This document shows, piece after piece, positions 1 through 6,134 of a stretch of 14,569 nt of DNA (within the stretch, counting starts at the first letter, position 1; every line of letters begins with the position of its first letter). The DNA is taken from positions 1 to 14,569 of the forward strand of contig JAGQRL010000181.1 of assembly GCA_020425485.1 (NCBI GenBank), given 5' to 3'. Origin of the DNA: Rhodospirillaceae bacterium (lineage in GTDB: Bacteria; Pseudomonadota; Alphaproteobacteria; DSM-16000; Inquilinaceae). The position numbers and the translations under genes are program-made. The notes beneath the pieces are model-generated. The model was not told the DNA's origin. It searched no databases and saw only the letters and a program-made list of their open reading frames with translations.

Positions 1-1055
1 TCGCCAACGAGAAGACGACCTTCGCAGACGCCTTCAAGATGGCCGATGACGTGCTGCACAGCGGCGTGCGCGGGGTCACCGACCTGATGGTGATGCCGGG
101 CCTGATCAACCTGGACTTCGCGGACATCCGCGCGGTGATGGGCGAGATGGGCAAGGCCATGATGGGCACCGGCGAGGCCGAAGGCGAACGCCGCTCCATC
201 AGCGCTGCGGAAGCGGCGATCAGCAACCCGCTGCTCGACGACGTGTCGATGAAGGGTGCGCGCGGCGTGCTCATCAACATCACCGGCGGGCCGGACATGA
301 CCCTCTACGAGGTCGACGAGGCGGCCAACCGCATCCGCGACGAGGTCGACCCCGACGCCAACATCATCTTCGGCTCGACGTTCGACGAGAACATGGAGGG
401 CAAGGTCCGCGTTTCTGTTGTGGCCACCGGGATCGACGTGGAAGACGCCCTGATGGGCCGGCCCCGGCTGGTCACCACGCCGCCGGCGGAACCGCCGCGG
501 TCCATGCCGGCCGACGAACAGCCGTCGCCCCAGCCGGCGGCCCACCACCAGCACGAAATCGCGACCGCCGAATTCCAGGCGGAGCAGACGGTGCAGGCCG
601 AAGCTCCGGTCCATGTGGCGCCCCAGCCGCAGCCGGAACCGGCGGCGACCGCCCGGCCGACCGCACGCCCGACCGCCCGGCCGCAGCAGGCCGAACGCCG
701 GCAGGATACCTTCATCCCGCCGGAACCGGTGCAGCCGGCCCGCCAGCAGGGCAACCCGCACGGCCGCAGCGGCATCTTCGGCATCCCCAACCTGGGCGGC
801 ACCGCCGGCCAGCGGGACGACCGCAGCCTGCTGCAGCGGGTGACGCACTCCGTCAGCCGCCAGCGTGACGAGCAGGCCGACCAGCGCACCCAGCCGCCGC
901 CGGCCCAGGCGAAGGCTCCGGCGGCCCAGCCGCGCGAATCGGCCCCGCAGCAGGCGCGCCTTGCCACCACCGATCCGGTGGCCCGGCCCGCTCTGCCGCC
1001 GCATGACGACGAGGCGCTGAACATCCCGGCGTTCCTGCGTCGCCAGGCCAACTGA
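1..1055 (+). CDS. ftsZ: Cell division protein FtsZ, C-terminal part (5' end outside window)
   Basis: FtsZ is the tubulin-like GTPase that polymerises into the division ring at midcell. The gene enters the window already open; the first full codon is at base 3 and about 350 residues are visible. The visible part holds the T7-loop region (GLINLDFADIR, whose Asn and two Asp residues complete the GTPase site of the neighbouring subunit) and the C-terminal domain ending near VVATGID. The N-terminal nucleotide-binding half with the GGGTGTG loop is upstream of the window. After the core comes a long low-complexity linker of about 190 residues rich in Pro, Gln, Ala and Arg, as is common in alphaproteobacteria, then the conserved tail peptide (NIPAFLRRQAN) that binds FtsA and other partners. 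It stops with TGA at 1053-1055, followed by a strong hairpin and then lpxC, the usual end of the dcw cluster. Confidence 0.97.
   Translation, partial: ANEKTTFADAFKMADDVLHSGVRGVTDLMVMPGLINLDFADIRAVMGEMGKAMMGTGEAEGERRSISAAEAAISNPLLDDVSMKGARGVLINITGGPDMTLYEVDEAANRIRDEVDPDANIIFGSTFDENMEGKVRVSVVATGIDVEDALMGRPRLVTTPPAEPPRSMPADEQPSPQPAAHHQHEIATAEFQAEQTVQAEAPVHVAPQPQPEPAATARPTARPTARPQQAERRQDTFIPPEPVQPARQQGNPHGRSGIFGIPNLGGTAGQRDDRSLLQRVTHSVSRQRDEQADQRTQPPPAQAKAPAAQPRESAPQQARLATTDPVARPALPPHDDEALNIPAFLRRQAN
648..683 (+). repeat. Three tandem 12-base units in the FtsZ linker
   Basis: Three adjacent 12-base copies (ACCGCCCGGCCG, ACCGCACGCCCG, ACCGCCCGGCCG) encode Thr-Ala-Arg-Pro three times in the disordered linker. 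The first and third copies are identical and the middle one differs at two bases, so the array probably arose by slippage or duplication. Copy-number change would keep the reading frame and alter only linker length. Confidence 0.75.
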
Positions 1056-1094
1056 CGGCAGGGGCTTCCCCTCTGCCGTCCTCGCTCGCGTAAA

Positions 1095-1134
1095 CCGGGC
1101 TCCGCGACCGTCGCCCAACGGTCGCGGAGCCGGG
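1095..1134. terminator. Strong hairpin between ftsZ and lpxC (possible terminator or attenuator)
   Basis: Bases 1098-1111 (GGCTCCGCGACCGT) pair perfectly with 1118-1131 across a 6-base loop. Two more C-G pairs follow outside a G-G mismatch. It starts 40 bases after the ftsZ stop. No run of T follows on the + strand, so a classic intrinsic terminator is not complete. It may be a partial or Rho-assisted terminator, or an RNA-stabilising 3' hairpin on the ftsZ message. Confidence 0.5.
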
Positions 1135-1267
1135 CGCGGCGTGGAGGGAGGTTGCGATGCGGTCGCGGTGCCAAAGGTGCCCGGTCGACACAGTCCGAAA
1201 CAAAGAGTGATTCGGGCCGGCGCCGGCTGAGCCTGTACCAACGCATGTGCGGGAGCATCGACCACCC

Positions 1268-2230
1268 ATGGATGGACGAATCAGCATGTTCGAACGGCTG
1301 GATATGGCACAGCGCACACTGAACGCACCGGTGGTGTGTTCGGGCGTGGGGCTCCATTCGGGCAAACCTGTCCGGATGCGCCTGCTGCCGGGCGAACTGA
1401 ACAGCGGCATCGTGTTCGTGCGCGCCGACCTGGCGCAGCACCGGGCGGTGATCCCGGCCCTCTGGGACCGGGTGAGCGACACCACCTTGTGCACGGTGAT
1501 CGACAATTCCAAGGGCGCCTCGGTGGCCACGGTGGAACACCTGATGGCGGCCCTGCGCGGCTGCGGCGTCGACAATGCGGTGATCGAGCTGGACGCCGTA
1601 GAGGTGCCGGCCATGGACGGCTCGGCCGATCCCTTCGTGCGCCTGATCGACGGCGTCGGCACGGTGGCCCAGCCGGGCAGCCGGCGGGCGATCCGGGTGC
1701 TGCGGCCCATCAGCGTGGGCGACGAGACGCGCGGCGCCAGCCTGTCGCCGGCGATCGGCAGCTCCTTCTCCATGGAACTGGATTTTCCCGGCCAGTCGAT
1801 GGCCCGCCAGGAAGGCACCGTGCGGCTGGATGCCGAAGCCTTCCGCGAGGAAGTGGCGCGGGCGCGCACCTTCGGCTTCCTGGCCGAGGTCGACGAGCTG
1901 CGCCGCCGCGGCTTCGCGCTGGGCGGCACGCTGGACAACGCCATCGTCATGGACGGCCGGCGGGTGCTGAACGACGACGGCCTGCGCTACGAGGACGAGC
2001 TGGTGCGCCACAAGCTGCTGGACGCCATCGGCGACCTCTACCTGGCCGGCATGCCGATCATCGGGCATTTCCACGGCTGGCGGTCGGGCCACGCGGTGAA
2101 CAACGCGCTGCTGCGCGCCCTGTTCGAGGACGATACCGCCTGGGTGTTCGACACGCCCTTGGCGCCGACGGACTGGATGGCCGGCTACCGCTCGGGCCTG
2201 CAGGCCGGCGGCCACCTTCGTTTCGCCTAG
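1268..2230 (+). CDS. lpxC: UDP-3-O-acyl-N-acetylglucosamine deacetylase LpxC
   Basis: LpxC is the zinc deacetylase for the committed step of lipid A synthesis; it removes the N-acetyl group of UDP-3-O-acyl-GlcNAc in the cytoplasm. Numbered from ATG 1268 (320 residues; E. coli has 305), the zinc ligands are visible as His91 in TVEHLMAAL, and His248 and Asp252 in HKLLDAIGDL. Glu90 is the expected catalytic base, and His275 lies in SGHAVNNALL. The family segments AMDGSADPFV and RTFGFLAEVDEL are also present. The start is uncertain. GTG 1247, ATG 1268, ATG 1286 and ATG 1304 are all in frame ahead of the conserved GVGLHSGK. I chose 1268 because GGGAG at 1251-1255 lies 12 bases upstream; 1286 has a GGACGA upstream and is nearly as good. 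The position after ftsZ and before bamD is conserved in many alphaproteobacteria. Confidence 0.95.
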   Translation: MDGRISMFERLDMAQRTLNAPVVCSGVGLHSGKPVRMRLLPGELNSGIVFVRADLAQHRAVIPALWDRVSDTTLCTVIDNSKGASVATVEHLMAALRGCGVDNAVIELDAVEVPAMDGSADPFVRLIDGVGTVAQPGSRRAIRVLRPISVGDETRGASLSPAIGSSFSMELDFPGQSMARQEGTVRLDAEAFREEVARARTFGFLAEVDELRRRGFALGGTLDNAIVMDGRRVLNDDGLRYEDELVRHKLLDAIGDLYLAGMPIIGHFHGWRSGHAVNNALLRALFEDDTAWVFDTPLAPTDWMAGYRSGLQAGGHLRFA

Positions 2231-2303
2231 ATCCTCAGCCCAAGTCGGTTGCAGCAATCCATCGGCGATGGCGCCGCCGGCGTTGGCGTTCGGCCGGCGT
2301 GCG

Positions 2304-2335
2304 CTTGTGCAGGCCGTGGGATGGCGTGATATACC
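2304..2335 (+). promoter_or_regulatory. Candidate promoter for bamD
   Basis: In the 187-base gap between lpxC and bamD, CTTGTG/TTGTGC (2304-2310) is followed about 17 bases later by an AT-rich TGATATACC (2327-2335), the only AT-rich patch in the gap. Spacing and composition suit a housekeeping sigma factor, but the match to consensus is modest. If real, it would start a bamD-recN transcript independent of lpxC. Confidence 0.3.
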
Positions 2336-2417
2336 AATGCGCGACCGGCCCCACGGGGCTGCGGCCCGGAGGTGTTCGCCCCCGGGATCTTCGGGACGAC
2401 AGGACGGCAGGACGGCG

Positions 2418-3251
2418 ATGCGACGGAGCGTTGGTTTGGCGGGATGGCTGCGGATCGCCGCGGTGGCGGGATCGGTCGGCGCGCTGGCCGCCTGTGCCAG
2501 CGACGACACCGACCCCGAGGTGTTCGTCGAGCGGCCGGCCGACGTGATCTATCTGGAAGCCACCCAGACGCTGGAAAACGAGGAATTCGCCGACGCCGCC
2601 ACCCTGTTCGACGAGGTGGAGCGCCAGCACCCCTATTCGCCCTGGGCCACCCGCGCCCAGCTCATGGCCGCCTACTCCCACTATCTGGACCTGGACTACG
2701 ATCAGGCGATCCTGGCGCTCAACCGCTTCATCCGCCTGCACCCGGGCAATGAGGAGGTCGACTACGCCTACTACCTCCGGGCGCTCAGCTACTACGAGCA
2801 GATCTCCGACGTGGAGCGCGACCAGGAGATGACTCGCCGGGCGCTGGATGCCCTGGGCGAGGTGGTCACCCTGTTCCCGGATACCGACTACGCCCGCGAC
2901 GCGCGGCTGAAGCGCGACCTGACGCTCGACCAGCTCGCCGGCCAGAACATGACCATTGGCCGCTGGTATCTGCGCCAGGGCTACTACCAGGCCGCCATCA
3001 ACCGCTTCAACACGGTGATCCAGGACTACCAGACCACCACCCACGTGCCGGAAGCCCTGCACCGGCTGGTGGAAGCCTATGTGGCGCTCGGCCTGCGCGA
3101 TCAGGCCCAGGCGGCCGCCGCGGTGCTGGGCTACAACTACCCCGGCAGCGAGTGGTACCTGGACAGCTACGCCTTGCTGGTCGACGAAGGCATCCGCCCC
3201 GTGGAGGACGATGCCGGCTTCGTCGAGCGGGCCATGGACTGGCTCTTCTAG
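2418..3251 (+). CDS. bamD: Outer membrane protein assembly factor BamD (lipoprotein)
   Basis: BamD is the essential lipoprotein of the BAM complex; it sits on the periplasmic face of the outer membrane and helps BamA insert beta-barrel proteins. The 277-residue product starts with a basic n-region and hydrophobic segment, then a lipobox Leu-Ala-Ala-Cys, with Cys26 as the predicted lipidation site. The rest is TPR-type helical repeats. Recognisable BamD stretches include YLEATQTLENEEFADAATLF, RFIRLHPGNEEVDYAYYLR and the later RWYLRQGYYQAAINRFNTVI region. It is slightly longer than E. coli BamD (245). ATG 2418 is preferred over the upstream in-frame start at 2268 because it puts the signal peptide at the N-terminus and has AGGACGG-type Shine-Dalgarno sequences just upstream. 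recN begins 10 bases after the stop, suggesting one transcript. Confidence 0.95.
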   Translation: MRRSVGLAGWLRIAAVAGSVGALAACASDDTDPEVFVERPADVIYLEATQTLENEEFADAATLFDEVERQHPYSPWATRAQLMAAYSHYLDLDYDQAILALNRFIRLHPGNEEVDYAYYLRALSYYEQISDVERDQEMTRRALDALGEVVTLFPDTDYARDARLKRDLTLDQLAGQNMTIGRWYLRQGYYQAAINRFNTVIQDYQTTTHVPEALHRLVEAYVALGLRDQAQAAAAVLGYNYPGSEWYLDSYALLVDEGIRPVEDDAGFVERAMDWLF

Positions 3252-3261
3252 CGCCCCCCAG

Positions 3262-4929
3262 ATGCTGGTCGGGCTGACCATCCGCAACGTCGTCCTGATC
3301 GAAAGCCTGTCGTTGGACTTCGCCGCCGGGCTGTGCGCGCTGACCGGGGAGACGGGGTCGGGCAAGTCGATCCTGCTGGATGCCCTGGGCCTGGCGCTCG
3401 GCACCCGGGCCGATGCCCTGCTGGTCGGTGCCGCGGAGGCCCAGGCGGTGGTGGCCGCGGAGTTCGACCTGCCGGCCGATCACCGCGCCTTCGCCCTGCT
3501 GGCCGACCAGGAGATGGCGGCCGAACCGCCGCTGGTGCTGCGCCGGACCCTCAGCCGCGATGGCCGCAGCCGCGCCCATGTCAACGACCAGCCGGTGTCC
3601 ATCGGGCTGCTGCGGCAGATCGGCCAGACGCTGGTGGAGGTGCATGGCCAGTTCGATACCCACGGCCTGCTGAACCCGGCAACCCACCGCGGCCTGCTCG
3701 ATGCCCATGCCGGCCACGGTTCGCTGCTGGCCGCCAGTGCCGGCGCCTGGGCGGCCTGGCAGGCGGCGGAACTGGCGCTGTCCGACGCCCGGCACGCCGC
3801 CGACCGCGCCCGCAGCGAGGAGGAATTCCTGCGCCACGCGGTGCACGAGCTGGACGCGCTGTCGCCGGAGCCGGGGGAGGATGCGCGGCTGGCCGACCTG
3901 CGCGCCATGCTGATGAACCGGGAAAAGCTGGTGGCCGCCATCGAAGCCGCCCAGGACGCGCTGGGCGGCGATGCCGGGGCGGCGCGGGCGCTGGGCCAGG
4001 CCCAGCGGGCGCTGGCGCGCATCGCCGACAGTGCCGGCGACCGGCTGGCCCCCGTGCTGGAGGCGCTGGACCGCGCCGTGGCGGAAACCGAAGACGGGAT
4101 GGAGCAGCTGCAGCGCGCGGCCGCCGACATGGATCTCGACCCCGGAGAGCTGGAGCGCCTGGAAGAGCGGCTGTTCGCGCTGAGGGCGCTGGCCCGCAAG
4201 CACGGCGTGGCGGTGGACGATCTGGCGGCCCTGCGCACGGACATGGCCGACCGCCTGGCGCTCATCGAGGACACCGGCCACCGCATCGACCGGCTGACGC
4301 GCGATGCCGCCCAGACGCGCCGCGACTACGAGGCGGCGGCCGCCGAACTCACCGAGGCGCGGCGCGCGGCGGCGGTGGAACTGGACCGGGCGATCGGCCG
4401 GGAACTGGCGCCGCTGAAGCTGGAAAAGGCCCGCTTCGTCACCGATCTGGCCGATCTGCCACAGCCCGATTGGGGGCCGCAGGGCCGCGACCGGGTGACC
4501 TTCACGGTGGCCACCAATCCCGGGGCGGCGCCGGGGCCGCTCAACCGCATCGCCTCGGGCGGCGAGCTGGCCCGCTTCATGCTGGCGCTGAAGGTGGTGC
4601 TGGCGCGCTCCAGCGAGGTGCCGACCCTGGTGCTGGACGAGGTGGACAGCGGCATCTCAGGCGCGGTGGCCGATGCCGTGGGCCAGCGGCTGGCCGCACT
4701 CGCCGCCCATGTGCAAGTGCTGGTGGTCACCCACAGCCCCCAGGTGGCGGCGCGTGCGGCCCATCACCTGCGGGTGCAGAAGGACCAGGTGCTGGAACGT
4801 GTGCTGACGACGGTAGTGCGGCTGGAGGACGGCGCCCGCCAGGAGGAGATCGCCCGCATGCTGTCCGGTGCCAAGGTCACCGAACAGGCGCGGGCCGCCG
4901 CCGCCAGCCTGATCGACACTTCGGGGTAG
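3262..4929 (+). CDS. recN: DNA repair protein RecN
   Basis: RecN is an SMC-like ATPase acting with RecA in double-strand-break repair. The 555-residue product matches the family length (E. coli 553). It has Walker A GETGSGKS at residues 29-36, a long central Ala/Glu/Arg-rich helical region consistent with the coiled coil (about 150-380), the ABC signature SGGE at 432-435 and Walker B with Asp459-Glu460 (LVLDEVDSGISG). The switch region VVTHSPQVAA follows. ATG 3262 gives the normal RecN N-terminus (MLVGLTIRNVVLIESL); the frame is open further upstream, but that part lies inside bamD. No good Shine-Dalgarno precedes this ATG, so translation may depend on coupling to bamD. In many relatives ligA follows; here a convergent PAS-type gene does. 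Confidence 0.96.
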   Translation: MLVGLTIRNVVLIESLSLDFAAGLCALTGETGSGKSILLDALGLALGTRADALLVGAAEAQAVVAAEFDLPADHRAFALLADQEMAAEPPLVLRRTLSRDGRSRAHVNDQPVSIGLLRQIGQTLVEVHGQFDTHGLLNPATHRGLLDAHAGHGSLLAASAGAWAAWQAAELALSDARHAADRARSEEEFLRHAVHELDALSPEPGEDARLADLRAMLMNREKLVAAIEAAQDALGGDAGAARALGQAQRALARIADSAGDRLAPVLEALDRAVAETEDGMEQLQRAAADMDLDPGELERLEERLFALRALARKHGVAVDDLAALRTDMADRLALIEDTGHRIDRLTRDAAQTRRDYEAAAAELTEARRAAAVELDRAIGRELAPLKLEKARFVTDLADLPQPDWGPQGRDRVTFTVATNPGAAPGPLNRIASGGELARFMLALKVVLARSSEVPTLVLDEVDSGISGAVADAVGQRLAALAAHVQVLVVTHSPQVAARAAHHLRVQKDQVLERVLTTVVRLEDGARQEEIARMLSGAKVTEQARAAAASLIDTSG

Positions 4930-4957
4930 GGCGGTTCCGGCCCGGGCGCCGACGAAA

Positions 4958-5563
4958 TCAGGTGCGCGGGCGTTCGAAGGTGCGGTCGGCCAGGTCGCCG
5001 GGCACGCCGTAGCCGAGGTCGAGCCAGCGCGCGGAAATCGGCATGTGCTGGGTGATCTTGGCGGAGTCGAGCAGGTAGTGCCGCGTTACCTCGTGGCAGC
5101 AGGCCACCAGAAAGTGGGGCGCCTGGTCGGTGCTGCCGCGGAACGGCACAGCCAGCATGTGCACGCGCGTCCACCCGCCGGTCACCAGCACCTTGTCCAT
5201 CAGCATGCTGAGCCCGCAGGGATGGCCGAAGCCGCGATCGAAGGTGTCGGCAAAGAAACTGGCCAGCGACGGCAGCGAGACTTCCAGAAGGTCCGTGCCG
5301 ACATTGATGGCGTGGCCCTGCAGCTTGATGTCTTCCCCCACCAGGCGCAGCACCAGCGACTCGGCGTTGAGCCGTTCCAGGATGGAGATGCGCGGGAGCA
5401 GGCTGACAACCGTTTCCGGCCGGAACGCGGACCGCGCCGGCAGCATGCTTTCCTCGCTGGATAGGCTCCGCCACGCCGCAATCAGGCGCATACAATCCGC
5501 ATGATCGGTCGGCGACAGGTCGGCGACCAGCGGCAGGGATGGTACGTCAACTGGATCGGACAC
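4958..5563 (-). CDS. PAS_5-family protein, function unknown
   Basis: The 201-residue soluble product resembles the alphaproteobacterial PAS_5 group: small proteins with one PAS-like sensing fold and no output domain. Family-like features are the early Trp-Arg-Ser-Leu segment, LPARSAFRPE, the PRISILERL strand, and a LRLVGEDIKLQGHAINVGTD stretch where other PAS proteins bind ligand. No kinase, cyclase or DNA-binding motif and no membrane segment are seen. The start is uncertain: GTG 5563 lacks a Shine-Dalgarno, and ATG 5491 is an in-frame alternative that removes 24 non-conserved residues. It converges on recN with only 28 bases between the stops. The ligand and role cannot be told from sequence; a role in stress or envelope sensing would be a guess. 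The family assignment is from memory. Confidence 0.8.
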   Translation of the reverse strand: MSDPVDVPSLPLVADLSPTDHADCMRLIAAWRSLSSEESMLPARSAFRPETVVSLLPRISILERLNAESLVLRLVGEDIKLQGHAINVGTDLLEVSLPSLASFFADTFDRGFGHPCGLSMLMDKVLVTGGWTRVHMLAVPFRGSTDQAPHFLVACCHEVTRHYLLDSAKITQHMPISARWLDLGYGVPGDLADRTFERPRT

Positions 5564-5793
5564 GGTACGAACGCAGCGGCTGGGGCGAGGCGACGTCCGG
5601 GTAATCCAGCGTCCACCTATATCTGTGCCGGGATACTAAACGTGGTCGTTGGGGCTGGCAAATCAAAACACCCATAGATCACACCGCAGCAATGTAGTTC
5701 TGGTTGTCAATGGCCACCGATTCTTCGCGGCTCTTGCGACTTATGCGGTGCCTCTAATTCGCTAGATCTCCGACCAATAGCGCAGCCTTGACT

Positions 5794-5799
5794 AGGAGG
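5794..5799 (+). promoter_or_regulatory. Perfect Shine-Dalgarno (AGGAGG) ahead of the small ORF
   Basis: AGGAGG ends 4 bases before GTG 5804. It is the main evidence that the AT-rich small ORF may be translated. The spacing is slightly short but workable, and the motif may also be chance. Confidence 0.4.
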
Positions 5800-5803
5800 C
5801 AGA

Positions 5804-5974
5804 GTGTCCAAGGACGATTTGCCGCGTCGATTTATCTGGGGTATCTATCGCCATGTGCGGATTCAAAAAATGGTTGGATATGAATATATCTCATTGGGGG
5901 TGCGATTGATCGCGTTTTTGCAGGCAATCCGCGCAGGGGCTGGGTGGCGCCCGGCGCAGGCCGCCCGGAGCTGA
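5804..5974 (+). CDS. Candidate small protein, 56 residues, unknown
   Basis: A GTG-started frame runs 56 codons to TGA at 5972-5974, beginning MSKDDLPRRFIWGIYRHVRI when GTG is read as Met. I do not recognise it. The product is basic and has a moderately hydrophobic middle (roughly residues 27-42, with YISLGVRLIAFLQAI), so an amphipathic or membrane-touching helix is possible; there is no signal peptide. Codons in the first 40 positions use many A/T-ending triplets (ATT, CAA, AAA, GTT, TAT, GAA, TCA), unlike every other gene here, while the last 15 codons are GC-rich. That suggests foreign origin, a remnant, or a non-coding stretch open by chance. The Shine-Dalgarno favours a real gene; the short length and mixed composition count against it. 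Confidence 0.35.
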   Translation: MSKDDLPRRFIWGIYRHVRIQKMVGYEYISLGVRLIAFLQAIRAGAGWRPAQAARS

Positions 5975-6062
5975 CGGTGCACCGGCCGCGGCGGTTTCCG
6001 CAGCCTTTGGTTTGGGTCCGCCCGCCGCCCCTGACCGATTTACTGGAAATTCTACACTGGCC

Positions 6063-6096
6063 CAGGGCCGGGAAGGGCTCAGGGCCGGGAAGGGCT
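6063..6096. repeat. Perfect tandem duplication of a 17-base unit
   Basis: CAGGGCCGGGAAGGGCT occurs twice back to back (6063-6079 and 6080-6096), about 40 bases beyond the mrcA stop. It is a simple intergenic duplication with no sign of flanking element ends. Confidence 0.85.
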
Positions 6097-6105
6097 GGGG
6101 GCCGG

Positions 6106-6133
6106 CCGCCGCCGGGCCGACGGCCCGCGGCGG
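6106..6133 (-). terminator. Hairpin directly after mrcA
   Basis: Read on the - strand, 6133-6122 pairs with 6118-6106: 12 base pairs, nearly all G-C, with one bulged G at 6112 and a 3-base loop. It begins one base after the mrcA stop (6135-6137). No T-run follows, so it is either a non-canonical terminator or a 3'-end stabiliser for the amidase-mrcA message. Confidence 0.4.
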
Positions 6134-6134
6134 T

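Larger units (their letters stand above)
5564..6134. other. 571-base intergenic region with AT-rich core
   Basis: This lies between the PAS_5 gene and the end of mrcA. About 5640-5930 is visibly richer in A/T than the rest of the window, with runs such as ATTCAAAAAATGG and TATGAATATATCTCA, and then returns sharply to G/C-rich sequence. It holds one candidate small ORF (5804-5974), a 17-base tandem repeat (6063-6096) and a hairpin at the mrcA end (6106-6133). I see no tRNA, IS ends or convincing promoter. A TTGTCA at 5704-5709 resembles a -35 box but has no -10 partner. Confidence 0.7.

Noticed and set aside
305..2509. 734-codon open frame on the - strand opposite ftsZ and lpxC
   Set aside because: It runs through two recognised genes and the gap between them with no protein-family features.
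3333..5012. 559-codon open frame on the + strand overlapping recN in another frame
   Set aside because: Gly/Arg/Ala/Pro-rich low complexity; recN in its own frame has Walker A, signature and Walker B motifs.
5704..5760. TTGTCA and TTGCGA...TAATTC as a promoter for the small ORF
   Set aside because: The first has no -10 partner at 16-18 bases; the second has only a 15-base spacer. Neither is convincing.
5902..5919. GCGA-TTGA-TCGC followed by TTTTT, resembling a terminator
   Set aside because: Only a 4-pair stem, and it lies inside the candidate small ORF; too weak to call.
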